Shown here piece after piece: positions 26,428-35,257 of a stretch of 64,000 bases of DNA. The number at the start of each line of letters is the position of its first letter. Within the stretch, counting starts at the first letter, position 1. The position numbers were made by a program, and so were the translations under genes. The stretch covers positions 1 through 64,000 of the forward strand of contig JAIUPO010000005.1 in assembly GCA_020160805.1 (NCBI GenBank). The letters are read 5' to 3'. This stretch comes from Actinomycetota bacterium. Lineage in GTDB: Bacteria; Actinomycetota; Actinomycetes; Actinomycetales; Dermatophilaceae. The notes under the pieces are model-generated. The model saw only the letters and a list, made by a program, of their open reading frames with translations, made no database searches and was not told where the DNA came from.

Positions 26428-26997
26428 GTGCGCAGCACCCTCGACAAACTCATCTCCTACCTCGGCCTGGCCCTGGCCGGCCTGCTGCTCGTCGGCGGCG
26501 GGCTGCTGCTGTGGGGAGCCAACTTCACGAACAGCAATGTGACCGAGCAGCTGAAGCAGCAGGACATCACCATGCCCGCCGGCCCGGCGATCGAGGACCC
26601 CCTGATCAAGCCCTACCTGGAGAAGTACGCCGGCCAGGAAATGACCACGGGCGACCAGGCCAAGGCTTTCGCCGAGCACTACATCAAGGTCCACATGGAC
26701 AAGTCCTCCGCGGGCCGGACGTATGAAGATGTCTCGGGCGAGTTCATCCAGCTCAGCAAGGACCCGAATGCCGACCAGACCAAGGTCGCGGAACTCGGTG
26801 CGCTGCGTCAGAGCCTGTTCATGGGCAACACCCTGCGTGGCCTGCTCCTGAACGCCTACGCCTTCGGCACGATGGCCAAGATCATGACCTTTGCCTCGAT
26901 CGCGGCCTTCCTCGGTGCCGCCGTCATGGCGCTGCTCGGTCTGCTCGGCCTGCAGCACGCCAAGAAGGTCGCCACCCACGAGCCCGTTCGCGCCTGA
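26428..26997 (+). CDS. Two-helix membrane protein of unknown function
   Basis: A 189-residue protein with one helix at each end: KLISYLGLALAGLLLVGGGLLLWGANF near the start and IMTFASIAAFLGAAVMALLGLLG near the end, so the middle (about residues 35-140) would be outside the membrane. The middle contains KYAGQEMTTGDQAKAFAEHYI and ALRQSLFMGNTLRGLLLNAYAFGTM, which I recall from actinobacterial proteins often mislabelled as LigA-type ring-opening dioxygenases; nothing here supports that enzyme activity. The GTG has a strong SD (GGAGGGAG at 26414-26421, 6 bases). The gene ends in a hairpin terminator. Confidence 0.8.
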   Translation: MRSTLDKLISYLGLALAGLLLVGGGLLLWGANFTNSNVTEQLKQQDITMPAGPAIEDPLIKPYLEKYAGQEMTTGDQAKAFAEHYIKVHMDKSSAGRTYEDVSGEFIQLSKDPNADQTKVAELGALRQSLFMGNTLRGLLLNAYAFGTMAKIMTFASIAAFLGAAVMALLGLLGLQHAKKVATHEPVRA

Positions 26998-27026
26998 CCG
27001 CCTCCTCTCGGCGTCGTCCGGGAGAC

Positions 27027-27073
27027 AAACCCTGCCTTTGTGTCGGAAAGAAACCGGCACAAAGGCAGGGTTT
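27027..27073 (+). terminator. Intrinsic terminator
   Basis: Perfect 16-bp arms 27027-27042 (aaaccctgcctttgtg) and 27058-27073, followed by a T run. Ends the message of the two-helix membrane protein. Confidence 0.9.
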
Positions 27074-27125
27074 TCGGCATCGGGCGGGAGTCCGACAGCC
27101 CCGGCGCCGGGCCATAATGGCGGCC

Positions 27126-28112
27126 GTGCAGATCCTCGTCACGGGCTCGATCGCCAGCGACCACCTGATGACCTTCAATGGTCGCTTCGCCGACTCCCTC
27201 GTCGTTGAGCAGTTGGACAAGATCTCGTTGTCCTTCCTCGCCGACAATCTCGAGATCCGGCGCGGGGGCATCGCGGCCAATATCGCCTTCGGGATGGCCA
27301 ATCTCGGCATGCGTCCCGTGCTCGTCGGGGCCGTCGGGGAGGACTTCATCGCCTACCGCAGCTGGCTGGAGCGCCATGGCGTCGACTGCGAGTCGGTCCT
27401 GGTGTCGGCGACCAAGCACACCGCTCGATTCGTCTGCACCACCGACAAGGACATGGCCCAGATCGCCACCTTTTATGCCGGCGCGATGAGCGAAGCCCGG
27501 ATGATCGAACTCGGCCCGATCGCCTCGCGCGTCGGCGGAGCCGACTATGTGCTCGTCGGCGCGAATGACCCGCAGGCGATGCTGCGGCATACCCGCGAGT
27601 GCCGGACCCGCCGCATCCCGTTCATCGCCGACCCGAGCCAGCAGCTCGCGTTCAGCGACGGCCCGCAGATCCGCGAGATGATCGAGGGCGCCTCCTATCT
27701 GATCACCAACGAATATGAGGCCCGCCTCACCGAGCAGAAGACCGGCTGGTCACGCGAGGAGATTGCCGCCCGCGTCGAGCACCGGGTCACCACGCACGGC
27801 AAGGATGGCGTGAGCATCGAAACGCCCGGCGAGGAGACGATCCATGTCGGCGTCGCCGCCGTGGACCGGCTCGCCGATCCGACCGGTGTCGGTGATGCCT
27901 TCCGCGCTGGCTTCCTGTCCGGCTTGGCCGCTGGCCTCGGCCACCGCCGGTGCGCCGAGATGGGCTCGGTGCTCGCCGCGCACGTCATCGAGACTGTCGG
28001 CACCCAGGAGTACGAACTCTCCAAGCGCTCCTTCCTCACCCGCCTCGCCGACGCCTATGGGGAGGATTCGGCGCGCGAGATCGCTCCGCACCTGAAGTGC
28101 CCGCGCCCCTGA
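27126..28112 (+). CDS. PfkB-family kinase, adenosine-kinase-like
   Basis: A 328-residue ribokinase-fold kinase. It has the PfkB marks: an N-terminal VTGSIASDHL, the GGIAANIAFGMANLG substrate segment, and the anion-hole DPTGVGDAFRAGFLSGLAAG with the catalytic Asp. The closest pattern I recall is mycobacterial AdoK (Rv2202c), an adenosine kinase unlike the eukaryotic type, in the same neighbourhood; substrate is thus inferred. A GTG at 27126 is taken as start because CATAAT at 27113-27118 is 7 bases before it; an ATG three codons earlier overlaps this box and would need a longer leader with no SD. Confidence 0.85.
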   Translation: MQILVTGSIASDHLMTFNGRFADSLVVEQLDKISLSFLADNLEIRRGGIAANIAFGMANLGMRPVLVGAVGEDFIAYRSWLERHGVDCESVLVSATKHTARFVCTTDKDMAQIATFYAGAMSEARMIELGPIASRVGGADYVLVGANDPQAMLRHTRECRTRRIPFIADPSQQLAFSDGPQIREMIEGASYLITNEYEARLTEQKTGWSREEIAARVEHRVTTHGKDGVSIETPGEETIHVGVAAVDRLADPTGVGDAFRAGFLSGLAAGLGHRRCAEMGSVLAAHVIETVGTQEYELSKRSFLTRLADAYGEDSAREIAPHLKCPRP

Positions 28113-28134
28113 GCCCCTCGAGCAGGGGTATGCC

Positions 28135-28857
28135 GTGACCCCCGCCCTCCCCGCCCGGCCTGTGGACCCGGGCCCCAGCCGCTTCTCCTTCGCCCGCGTG
28201 GTGGCGGACGCGGGGGAGGAGGACCTGATCGCCGCGGGCGCCGACCTGGCGCCGGCGACGCTGCTCGCGGCGTATCGCGCCGGCGCCTTCCCGATGGGCC
28301 TGGACGGACTTGACGACGTCATGGCCTGGTGGAGCCCCGCCGAGCGCGGGATCCTCGACCCGGCGCGACTGCATACCAGCAGGTCACTGGTCCGGTCGGC
28401 CAAGGCGATGCGCTTCAGCGTGGACGCCGATTTCGAGGGCGTGGTCGCCGGCTGCGCCGATCCCGCCCGCTCCGGCGCCTGGATCACCCCCGAGATTGCC
28501 GAGGCGTATGCGGACCTGCACCGCCTCGGGTGGGCGCACAGTATCGAGGTGTGGGCCCGCGATCGCCTCGCGGGCGGTTTGTATGGCGTGGCCATCGGCG
28601 GCCTGTTCGCCGGCGAGTCGATGTTCCACCGCGCCACGGACGCGTCCAAGGTGGCGCTGATGGCGCTCGTCGAGGTCATCCGCAGCGCGCCCGGGCCGGC
28701 CCTGATCGACGTCCAATGGCGCACCGACCATCTGGCCAGCCTCGGCATCACGACCCTGGACCGGTCCGCATACCTCGCCCGCCTCCCGGCCCTGACCAGC
28801 GCGCCCGGCCCGGATTGGGCCGCCTGGCGCGGACGGCGCCACCGGGTGGGCGGCTGA
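28135..28857 (+). CDS. aat: Leucyl/phenylalanyl-tRNA-protein transferase
   Basis: Attaches Leu or Phe from charged tRNA to proteins with N-terminal Arg or Lys, marking them for ClpAP/ClpS degradation. The 240-residue protein has the family motifs: an AYRAGAFPMG near residue 46, MAWWSPAERGIL, a GWAHSIEVW strand, GLYGVAIGGLFAGESMF with the active-site region, and LIDVQWRTDHLASLG near the end. The GTG start follows the kinase stop by about 20 bases, so co-transcription with 27126-28112 is likely. It converges on the TusA gene. Confidence 0.93.
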   Translation: MTPALPARPVDPGPSRFSFARVVADAGEEDLIAAGADLAPATLLAAYRAGAFPMGLDGLDDVMAWWSPAERGILDPARLHTSRSLVRSAKAMRFSVDADFEGVVAGCADPARSGAWITPEIAEAYADLHRLGWAHSIEVWARDRLAGGLYGVAIGGLFAGESMFHRATDASKVALMALVEVIRSAPGPALIDVQWRTDHLASLGITTLDRSAYLARLPALTSAPGPDWAAWRGRRHRVGG

Positions 28858-28866
28858 CCCGATCCG

Positions 28867-29133
28867 TCAGCTCGTCACGACGACCGCGCGCACCTGTCGG
28901 TCGGCGTCGTTGTCCACGGACTCGACCGTATGCCCGCGCATGCGCGCCCACGCCGGCACGTCGGCCGCGGCGGCCGGGTCCGTTGCCAGGACGACCAGGC
29001 GCGTGCCGCTGGGCAACTCTTTCGCCGCACGCGCCGCGAGGATGACCGGCATCGGACAGCGGGTGCCGCGTGCATCGACGACGACCTCAGCCCCCGCGTC
29101 GGGGGACTCAACGGCCAGCTCGCCAGGGGTCAC
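28867..29133 (-). CDS. TusA-family sulfurtransferase
   Basis: An 88-residue TusA/SirA-like protein. After a short acidic leader the fold starts VVVDARGTRCPMPVILAARA; the Cys of RCPMP is the expected persulfide carrier. LPSGTRLVVLATDPAAAADVPAWARMRGH completes the usual sheet. Its GTG overlaps the stop of the upstream desulfurase-like gene by 4 bases (GTGA, 29130-29133), so the two are translated as a pair. The partner enzyme lacks the usual PLP lysine (see next gene), which leaves open where the sulfur comes from. Confidence 0.88.
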   Translation of the reverse strand: MTPGELAVESPDAGAEVVVDARGTRCPMPVILAARAAKELPSGTRLVVLATDPAAAADVPAWARMRGHTVESVDNDADRQVRAVVVTS

Positions 29134-30308
29134 AGCCCGCTCACCCCGAGCCGCTCCCGCAACTCCCGCACCACGTCCGGGAGCTCCGCGCACAGCCGGC
29201 GCACGGCGTCCGCCCGATCCGGCACCGCGGCCGCCCAGGGCAGGCGAAGGCGCACATTGCCGTGCGTGAGCGCGCCCATGGCCGCCAGGACGTGGCTCGG
29301 TTCCAGCGTGGAGGAGGTACACGCCGAGCCCGAGGCGACCGCCAAGCCGCGCCGGTCCAGTTCCGTCACGATGGCCTCGCCGTCGACGTAGAGCGCGCTG
29401 AACGTCACGACGTGGGGGAGCCGTTCACCAGCAAGGGCGGGGATGTCGAGATCGGGAATGCTCTGCACGGCAGCGACAACGTGCGCGATCAACCTCTCGG
29501 CCTTCGCGTTATCACTGGCCCGGGCTGCGGCCGCCTGCTGCCAGGCTTCGGCGGCCGCGAGGGCCATCGGCACCCAGACGGGCGCGTCCGCTCGACCGAA
29601 CTCCGCCTCGCGGGGCGGCCCCGAGCGACGGAAGCGGGTCCGGGCCGGGACGACGAGCACCCCGAGGGGCGGGCCGGCGACGGCGCTCGCATCGCCAGCC
29701 AGGGCGTCATACGTCTCGGGCGCGGGGAGCCGCCCCAGGCTGGCCTGGCCGTCCACGAGCAGTGGGACGCCCGCCTCTCGGCAGCGTTCGTATGCCGCCG
29801 CGACCGGCTGGATGATCCCGACCTCGCCATTGGCCTGCTGCAGCGCGGCCACCGCCGTCCCCGGATGAGCCAACGCCGCGGCCCAGTCGTGGGGGTCCAC
29901 CCGGCCGAGGGCGTCGACGGGCACCTCGGCCAGCAGATCCGGATCGCTCGCCTGGGCGGCGGCATACCGGCCGGGTATGAGGATCGCCGAGTGCTCGACC
30001 GCGCTCGCGACGAGCCGGGCACCGGTGCGCCGCCTCGGCCAGGCGAGCCCGTCGAGTCCCGCCGCCAGGGCGGCCGGGCCCCCGCCGAGGTGGAAGCTCA
30101 GGTCCGAGGGGGCCACCTCGAGATCGGTGGCGATCGTCTCGCGTGCCCGGTCCAACAGCGCGGCGGCCTGGCGGGCTTCGGCATACAACCGGCGCGGGTC
30201 GGCCCAGCCGGCGTCCAGGGCGGCGGCGAGGGTCTGCGCCGCCTGCGGGTGCATCGGGGAGGACATCGCATCGAGCAGCCCGCGGCCTGGCGCGGTGGGA
30301 CGGGGCAC
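29130..30308 (-). CDS. Cysteine-desulfurase-like protein lacking the PLP lysine
   Basis: A 392-residue fold-type I aminotransferase class V protein. Family marks are present: AVEHSAIL (PLP-stacking His), LQQANGEVGIIQPVA, PLLVDGQASLGRLP with the pyridine-binding Asp, and the active-site Cys loop SGSACTSSTLEPSHVL. Where desulfurases carry SGHKxxGPxG, this protein reads DASAVAGPPLG, with no lysine to hold PLP. The start GTG at 30308 follows TAAGTT (30317-30322) by 8 bases and gives the usual N-terminal text GRGLLDAMSSPMHPQA. It overlaps the tusA-like gene. It may be catalytically dead, use PLP differently, or act as a binding partner; which is not known. Confidence 0.8.
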   Translation of the reverse strand: MPRPTAPGRGLLDAMSSPMHPQAAQTLAAALDAGWADPRRLYAEARQAAALLDRARETIATDLEVAPSDLSFHLGGGPAALAAGLDGLAWPRRRTGARLVASAVEHSAILIPGRYAAAQASDPDLLAEVPVDALGRVDPHDWAAALAHPGTAVAALQQANGEVGIIQPVAAAYERCREAGVPLLVDGQASLGRLPAPETYDALAGDASAVAGPPLGVLVVPARTRFRRSGPPREAEFGRADAPVWVPMALAAAEAWQQAAAARASDNAKAERLIAHVVAAVQSIPDLDIPALAGERLPHVVTFSALYVDGEAIVTELDRRGLAVASGSACTSSTLEPSHVLAAMGALTHGNVRLRLPWAAAVPDRADAVRRLCAELPDVVRELRERLGVSGL

Positions 30309-30433
30309 GCTTCGGTAACTTAGCCGACCCCGTCCACACGGTTGGGCCGGGCTGCGGTAGTTTTGGCACCAGCACTCGGCCATGGGTGCTGCTTGCACGA
30401 TTGTTGATCCGGTCCGACCAGACGAGGTGCCCG

Positions 30434-31321
30434 TTGCGACTGCCCACCACCGCGGCCACCCGACGCTCCCGCGTCGGCATTGGCTTGGCGTTGACGGCTG
30501 TAGTCCTGAGCCTGGGGGGCTGCGGTCTCGCCGGCGCCCAGGGCAAGCTGTCCAATGGCTATCTCCCTGAGGGGGCCACCGAGGGCGCGGATCGAGTCCG
30601 CTCCTTGTGGATCGGCTCCTGGATCGCCGCTTTGGCGGTCGGCGCGCTGGTCTGGGGCCTGATGCTCTGGTGTGCGGTCGCCTACAAGCGCAAGGCCGAC
30701 GACCCGCCGCTGCCCGTGCAGTTGAAGTACAACGTGCCGCTCGAGATCGTTTACACCGTCATCCCCATCTTCATGGTGCTGACGCTCTTCTACTTCACCG
30801 ATCGTGACGAGAAGGCCCTGACCGACACCAAGGCCACGCCGGACTATGTCATCAATGTCGTCGGCAAGCAGTGGAGCTTCGACTTCAACTACACCACCTC
30901 CGACGCCCACGAGGCCGGCACGCAGGCGCAACTGACCGGCAAGCCCGGTGTCGAGGAGACGCTGCCGACGCTCTACATCCCGGTCGGCAAGCGCGTGGAA
31001 TTCCAACTCGTCGCCAATGACGTCATCCACTCCTTCTGGGTGCCGGCCTTCTTGCAAAAGCTCGACATGATCCCCGGCCGGGTCAACACCTTCCAGGTCG
31101 TCCCGACCCGTGAAGGCACCTTCGTCGGCAAGTGCGCCGAGCTGTGCGGCGCCTACCACTCCGAGATGCTGTTCAACCTCAAGGTCGTCAGCGTCGCTGA
31201 TTACGACAAGCACATCGCGGAGCTGAAGGCCAGCGGCAATGGCGGCCTGCTGCCGATGACAAACCTGCGCGAGGGGATCATCCCGCAGGATCAGGACAAA
31301 GTCTCGACGGGAGGCAACTGA
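30434..31321 (+). CDS. ctaC: Cytochrome c oxidase subunit II
   Basis: Subunit II of the aa3 oxidase, carrying the CuA centre that takes electrons from the diheme cytochrome QcrC. The 295-residue lipoprotein precursor has a lipobox ending at Cys30 (LSLGGC), two membrane helices (about 58-82 and 103-122), and the periplasmic cupredoxin domain with ligands His199, Cys234, Cys238, His242 and Met245 ([12 protein letters not shown]). The TTG at 30434 was chosen since GAGG lies 6 bases before it and it gives a proper signal peptide. It starts the ctaC-ctaD-ctaF operon. Confidence 0.95.
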   Translation: MRLPTTAATRRSRVGIGLALTAVVLSLGGCGLAGAQGKLSNGYLPEGATEGADRVRSLWIGSWIAALAVGALVWGLMLWCAVAYKRKADDPPLPVQLKYNVPLEIVYTVIPIFMVLTLFYFTDRDEKALTDTKATPDYVINVVGKQWSFDFNYTTSDAHEAGTQAQLTGKPGVEETLPTLYIPVGKRVEFQLVANDVIHSFWVPAFLQKLDMIPGRVNTFQVVPTREGTFVGKCAELCGAYHSEMLFNLKVVSVADYDKHIAELKASGNGGLLPMTNLREGIIPQDQDKVSTGGN

Positions 31322-31323
31322 GC

Positions 31324-33036
31324 ATGAGCAGCGTGACCAACTCTCCGGCGATGCAGCGCACGGCCGACCGGGTCGAGCACAAGCGACTGGCGCCGGGCAC
31401 GACGGTCGTGAAGTGGATCACGACCACGGACCACAAGGTCATCGGCAATCTCTACTTCATCACCAGCTTCATCTGGTTCCTCATCGGTGGCCTGATGGCC
31501 CTGTTCATCCGCCTGGAGCTCTTCGAGCCCGGGATGCAGATCCTCGATGACAAGCAGCAGTTCAACCAGCTGTTCACCATGCACGGCACGATCATGTTGC
31601 TGCTCTTCGCGACACCGCTCTTCGCTGGCTTCGCGAACGCGCTGATGCCGCTGCAGATCGGGGCGCCCGATGTGGCCTTCCCCCGGCTGAATATGTTTGC
31701 CTACTGGCTCTACCTCTTCGGCGGCATCATCGCCGCGGCGGGCTTCCTGACCCCGATGGGCGCCGCGGCCTTCGGATGGTTCGCGTATGCCCCGCTGTCC
31801 AACTCGGTCTTCAGCCCCGGTATCGGTGGCGACCTGTGGGTCTTCGGTCTGGCTCTTGGTGGTTTCGGCACCATTCTCGGTGGCGTCAACTTCATCACCA
31901 CGATCGTGTGCATGCGCGCTCCGGGTATGACGATGTTCCGGATGCCGGTCTTCACGTGGACCGTCCTGATCACCTCGATCCTGATCATCCTCATCTTCCC
32001 GCCGTTCGCCGCCGCCCTGTTCGCTTTGGGCGCCGACCGCCGCTTCGGCGCGGAAGTCTTCGAGCCGGCCAATGGTGGGCCGATTCTGTGGCAGCACCTC
32101 TTCTGGTTCTTTGGCCACCCCGAGGTCTATGTCATCGCGCTGCCCTTCTTCGGGATCATCTCCGAGGTTCTGCCGGTCTTCTCCCGCAAGCCGATCTTCG
32201 GCTACAAGACCCTGGTCTTCGCGACCATCGCCATCGCGGCTCTGTCCGTGAGCGTGTGGGCGCACCACATGTACGTCACCGGACAAGTCCTCTTGCCCTT
32301 CTTCGCGATCATGACGATGGCGATCGCGGTGCCAACCGGCGTGAAGTTCTTCAACTGGGTCGGCACCATGTGGGGCGGACATCTGGTCTTCTCCACGCCG
32401 ATGATCTGGGCGCTGGGCTTCCTGGTCACCTTCCTCTTCGGTGGCCTGACCGGTGTCATCCTGGCCAGCCCCGCCTTGGATTTCAGCCTCTCTGACTCTT
32501 ACTTCGTCGTGGCGCACTTCCACTACGTCGTCTTCGGAACCGTCGTCTTCGCGATGTTCGCCGGCTTCTACTTCTGGTGGCCGAAGTTCACCGGGCGGAT
32601 GCTCGATGAGACGCTCGGCAAGATCCACTTCGCCATGCTGTTCATCGGCTTCCACACGACCTTCCTCATCCAGCACTGGGTGGGCGTCGACGGCATGCCC
32701 CGCCGGTATGCCGACTACCTCCCAGAGGACGGCTTCACGCTGGCCAACCAGGTCTCCACGGTCGGCGCGTTCATCCTCGGCGCCTCGATGATCCCCTTCA
32801 CCTACAACGTGTGGCGGACCTGGAAGTACGCCCCGCTTGTTGAGAGCGACGACCCGTGGGGCTATGGCGCCTCGCTGGAGTGGGCGACCTCCTGCCCGCC
32901 GCCGCGGCACAACTTCAACTCCATCCCTCGCATCCGTTCCGAGCGTCCGGCCTTCGACCTGCACCACCCCGAGGCCGCGCCGGCCTCGCTGCGGCAGGCG
33001 AACCAGCCCGACGCGCTCGCCTCTGGAAAGGCCTGA
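31324..33036 (+). CDS. ctaD: Cytochrome c oxidase subunit I
   Basis: The 570-residue catalytic subunit of the aa3 oxidase, with 12 membrane helices. Heme a and a3/CuB ligands are visible: the helix II His in [18 protein letters not shown], the CuB/crosslink site [14 protein letters not shown] with the His-Tyr pair, the HHMY pair, and the [10 protein letters not shown] histidines of helix X. The ATG is 2 bases after the ctaC stop. The C-terminal extension past residue 530 is soluble and Pro-rich, usual in actinobacteria. Confidence 0.98.
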   Translation: MSSVTNSPAMQRTADRVEHKRLAPGTTVVKWITTTDHKVIGNLYFITSFIWFLIGGLMALFIRLELFEPGMQILDDKQQFNQLFTMHGTIMLLLFATPLFAGFANALMPLQIGAPDVAFPRLNMFAYWLYLFGGIIAAAGFLTPMGAAAFGWFAYAPLSNSVFSPGIGGDLWVFGLALGGFGTILGGVNFITTIVCMRAPGMTMFRMPVFTWTVLITSILIILIFPPFAAALFALGADRRFGAEVFEPANGGPILWQHLFWFFGHPEVYVIALPFFGIISEVLPVFSRKPIFGYKTLVFATIAIAALSVSVWAHHMYVTGQVLLPFFAIMTMAIAVPTGVKFFNWVGTMWGGHLVFSTPMIWALGFLVTFLFGGLTGVILASPALDFSLSDSYFVVAHFHYVVFGTVVFAMFAGFYFWWPKFTGRMLDETLGKIHFAMLFIGFHTTFLIQHWVGVDGMPRRYADYLPEDGFTLANQVSTVGAFILGASMIPFTYNVWRTWKYAPLVESDDPWGYGASLEWATSCPPPRHNFNSIPRIRSERPAFDLHHPEAAPASLRQANQPDALASGKA

Positions 33037-33043
33037 GCCCCGT

Positions 33044-33445
33044 ATGAAGACCGAATCCTTCGTCTTCGCTCTCGTCGGCGTCTTCGGCCTGGTCATGGGC
33101 CCGATCTATGGCATCGCCACCGACTGGCAGGAGCCGGTCGGCCCCGTCGGCCTGTTGTTGGCCGCCGGTCTGGGCTTCATGGTCGCCTTCTACTTCTGGC
33201 TGACCGGCAAGCGCATCGGCTATCGCCCGGATGACAACCTCGACGGCAATATCGACGAGGCGGCCGGTGAGTATGGCGATTTCACGCCGCACTCCTGGTG
33301 GCCGCTCTGGCTCGGCCTGACCTCCTCGATCGTCTTCCTCGGTCTCGCCGTCGGTTGGTGGGTCTTCGCGATCGGCGCCTTCTTCGGCGTCTTCGCTCTC
33401 GTCGGCTGGGTCTTCGAGCGCTACAAGGGTCAGCACGCGATGTGA
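33044..33445 (+). CDS. ctaF: Cytochrome c oxidase subunit IV (actinobacterial)
   Basis: A 133-residue, four-helix subunit restricted to actinobacteria. It begins MKTESFVFALVGVFGLVMG and has a middle loop that starts GYRPDDNLDGNIDEAAGEYG and is usual for the family; the second helix pair follows. In the bcc-aa3 supercomplex it sits at the oxidase surface. The ATG lies 7 bases after the ctaD stop. A strong hairpin follows at 33470. Confidence 0.93.
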   Translation: MKTESFVFALVGVFGLVMGPIYGIATDWQEPVGPVGLLLAAGLGFMVAFYFWLTGKRIGYRPDDNLDGNIDEAAGEYGDFTPHSWWPLWLGLTSSIVFLGLAVGWWVFAIGAFFGVFALVGWVFERYKGQHAM

Positions 33446-33469
33446 CCTCGCGCGCGTGACGCGTGAGCC

Positions 33470-33510
33470 CGATGAGGCCCCATCCGATGGCGGATGGGGC
33501 CTCATCGTTT
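33470..33510 (+). terminator. Intrinsic terminator after ctaF
   Basis: Perfect 17-bp arms 33470-33486 and 33491-33507 (cgatgaggccccatccg) with a 4-base loop and TTT after it. Ends the ctaCDF message. Confidence 0.92.
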
Positions 33511-33556
33511 GTGCTGGGCGCCCGGCTGAACGTGGCGCGATGCCCCCTCTTTCGGC

Positions 33557-33618
33557 GTCGAGTTCGGGAAACACGCCGACGCCGAGGTGGTGAGTTCGGC
33601 GTGTTTCCCGAAGTCGAC
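33557..33618. repeat. Palindromic intergenic element, copy B
   Basis: Arms 33557-33577 and 33598-33618, core gagttcgggaaacacgcc, one mismatch, 20-base loop. It lies between the ctaF terminator and the end of the convergent FMN reductase gene. Family members at 10279, 35718 and 62861. Confidence 0.9.
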
Positions 33619-33658
33619 CAGGGTGGCGGAGGACTGGACTGGTCCTCTGGTCTGCGAC

Positions 33659-34213
33659 TCAGGCGGCAGCGGGTGTGGCGCGCTGTTCGGTGAGCTGAGC
33701 AATCAGCCCGGCGAGAGCGTCGGCGTGCTCCGGGTTCGCGAGAGAGCCGTCGGGGGCGAAGGCGGCATACGAACTGGGGATGCCCAAGGTGTCCGCCAGG
33801 GGAGCGGCGCCGGCAATGGTCAGCGACCGCACGGTCGACTCGCGGGCCCACAGCGCGTCGCGCGGGGAGCCGGTGGCGGCCAGGACGAGAACGCGTTTGC
33901 CGGCAAGCTCCGCGGCGCCCCGAGGGCGAGAAGCCCAGTCGATCGCGTTCTTCAGCACGGCGGACATCGTCGCGTTGTATTCGGGGGTGACGACGATCAG
34001 AGCGTCGGCGGCGGCGACCTCGGCCCGGAAGGCGGCAACGGCGTCCGGCAGTGCGTCCGGGACGTCGAGGTCCTCGTCATAGAACGGCAAGTGCGCCGGG
34101 AGGGAGCTGATCGTGGCCACCGCGCCCGCGGGCAGGGCGGCGATGGCGGCCTGGGCGAGGCGGGCATTGGTCGAGGCGGCCCGCAGGCTGCCGAGGAGGA
34201 CGAGAACGTTCAT
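33659..34213 (-). CDS. NADPH-dependent FMN reductase family protein
   Basis: A 184-residue flavodoxin-like protein. VLVLLGSLRAASTNARLA is the phosphate-binding loop (GSLRxxSxN) for FMN, and VVTPEYNATMSAVLKNAIDW is the second family signature (PEYNxxxxxxLKNAIDW). It likely reduces FMN, quinones or azo dyes with NAD(P)H in the cytosol. The ATG at 34213 has an SD (GGAG, about 8 bases) and is preferred over a TTG at 34240 that lies within an operator. It is divergent from the MarR gene and faces two TTGACC palindromes, so it is probably the target of that regulator. Confidence 0.9.
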   Translation of the reverse strand: MNVLVLLGSLRAASTNARLAQAAIAALPAGAVATISSLPAHLPFYDEDLDVPDALPDAVAAFRAEVAAADALIVVTPEYNATMSAVLKNAIDWASRPRGAAELAGKRVLVLAATGSPRDALWARESTVRSLTIAGAAPLADTLGIPSSYAAFAPDGSLANPEHADALAGLIAQLTEQRATPAAA

Positions 34214-34233
34214 TAGGGGGACTCCATTCACAG

Positions 34234-34303
34234 TGGTCAATTACTTGACCAATATGCGTTACCCGACCCTCGGAAGTCAAGCCCTTGACCAATCAGCTAT
34301 GCT
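34234..34303. promoter_or_regulatory. MarR-type operators between divergent genes
   Basis: Operator 1 (34234-34251) is a perfect palindrome, TGGTCAA ttac TTGACCA. Operator 2 (34274-34291) is the same shape with a weaker left half, AAGTCAA gccc TTGACCA. For the FMN reductase gene, TTGACT (34275-34280), 18 bases and CATATT (34251-34256) form a promoter flanked and overlapped by both operators. For the MarR gene, TATGCT (34298-34303) is 7 bases before its ATG, with operator 2 in the -35 area. Repression of both genes by the MarR protein is inferred. Confidence 0.75.
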
Positions 34304-34310
34304 GATCGGT

Positions 34311-34907
34311 ATGACGACCTGCCCGGACCCGCTCGCCTTGGTCGGCGATTCGGCCGGCGACTTGGGCGGGGGCCCTTCGGCGGCCGGGCACCTTTCTGGC
34401 TCCTGCGCGCCCGTGCGGGGCGAAGTGCGCGTGCCACTTGTGGCGCTCCTAGGCCGGCTGGAGGCGTCCTTTGTCGCCGAATTCGATCGCCGCCTTCGGT
34501 CCTCGCCCTTCGCGACGCTCTCGCTCGCGCACTCCCGAAATGTCTTGCGCCACCTCGGCGCCGGACCCCGTCGTGCCAGCCAAATCGTCGCCGTGGCGGA
34601 CGTGAGCAAGCAAGCTTTGAGTCAGCAAATCACCCACCTTGAGCGGGCCGGCTATCTGCGCACCGAACCCGATCCGAGCGACAGCCGGGCCCGGCTGCTG
34701 GTCCTCACCGAGCGGGGCGTCGCCGCCCAGGCCTATGTCAAGGCCGCTTTCGTGGACATCGAAAACGACTGGGCGGCCCTGCTGGGGGAGGAGGACCTGC
34801 CGCGTTTGCGCGCCCAGCTTGCCGCGCTGATCTCCGCTCTGTCCGAGGCGGGTCAAGCGTCGTGCAACGCCGATCCATTGCCGAGCTGTGGAGGGGATCT
34901 CGGATGA
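34311..34907 (+). CDS. MarR-family regulator
   Basis: A 198-residue winged-helix repressor. The DNA-binding part reads RRASQIVAVADVSKQALSQQ (helix-turn-helix), then the wing GYLRTEPDPSDSRARLLVLTERG, a standard MarR text. The first 40 residues (a Gly/Ser-rich stretch before EVRVPLVALLGRLEASFVAEFD) are longer than usual. The ATG at 34311 follows TATGCT by 7 bases, a leaderless layout. It likely represses itself and the divergent FMN reductase through the two palindromes between them; such pairs often respond to quinones or oxidants. Its stop overlaps the metallopeptidase ATG (ATGA). Confidence 0.88.
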   Translation: MTTCPDPLALVGDSAGDLGGGPSAAGHLSGSCAPVRGEVRVPLVALLGRLEASFVAEFDRRLRSSPFATLSLAHSRNVLRHLGAGPRRASQIVAVADVSKQALSQQITHLERAGYLRTEPDPSDSRARLLVLTERGVAAQAYVKAAFVDIENDWAALLGEEDLPRLRAQLAALISALSEAGQASCNADPLPSCGGDLG

Positions 34908-35257
34908 TCGAGATGTCCGAAGCCGACTTCGAGGCGGCTGTCGCCGATGCGCTCGATGCCGTCCCTGCCGAGCTCATGCAACTGCTCGACAATGTCGCCT
35001 TCTTCATCGACAACGAACCGCCGCCGGAAGAACCCGACCTGCTCGGGGTCTATGAAGGCGTCGCCCTCACCGAGCGCGACGGCGGCTGGGACACCTTCCG
35101 CCTTCCCGACCGGATCGTGCTCTTCCGCGGCCCGCTGATGCGGATGTGCGAGTCGCGCGATGAACTCCTGGACGAGATTGAGGTCACCGTCGTGCACGAG
35201 ATCGCTCACCACTTCGGCATCGATGACGCACACCTCCATGACCTCGGCTGGGGCTGA
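34904..35257 (+). CDS. Small zincin-like metallopeptidase family protein
   Basis: A 117-residue protein of the minimal zincin family (DUF1025 type). The zinc motif VTVVHEIAHHFGIDDAHLHDLGW contains HExxHxxGxxD near the C-terminus, giving two His ligands, the catalytic Glu and a third acidic ligand. The N-terminus (MIEMSEADFEAAVADALD) and the NVAFFIDNEPPPE loop are usual. Peptidase activity is not established for the family. It starts in the MarR stop (ATGA) and so likely shares its message. Confidence 0.88.
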   Translation: MIEMSEADFEAAVADALDAVPAELMQLLDNVAFFIDNEPPPEEPDLLGVYEGVALTERDGGWDTFRLPDRIVLFRGPLMRMCESRDELLDEIEVTVVHEIAHHFGIDDAHLHDLGWG

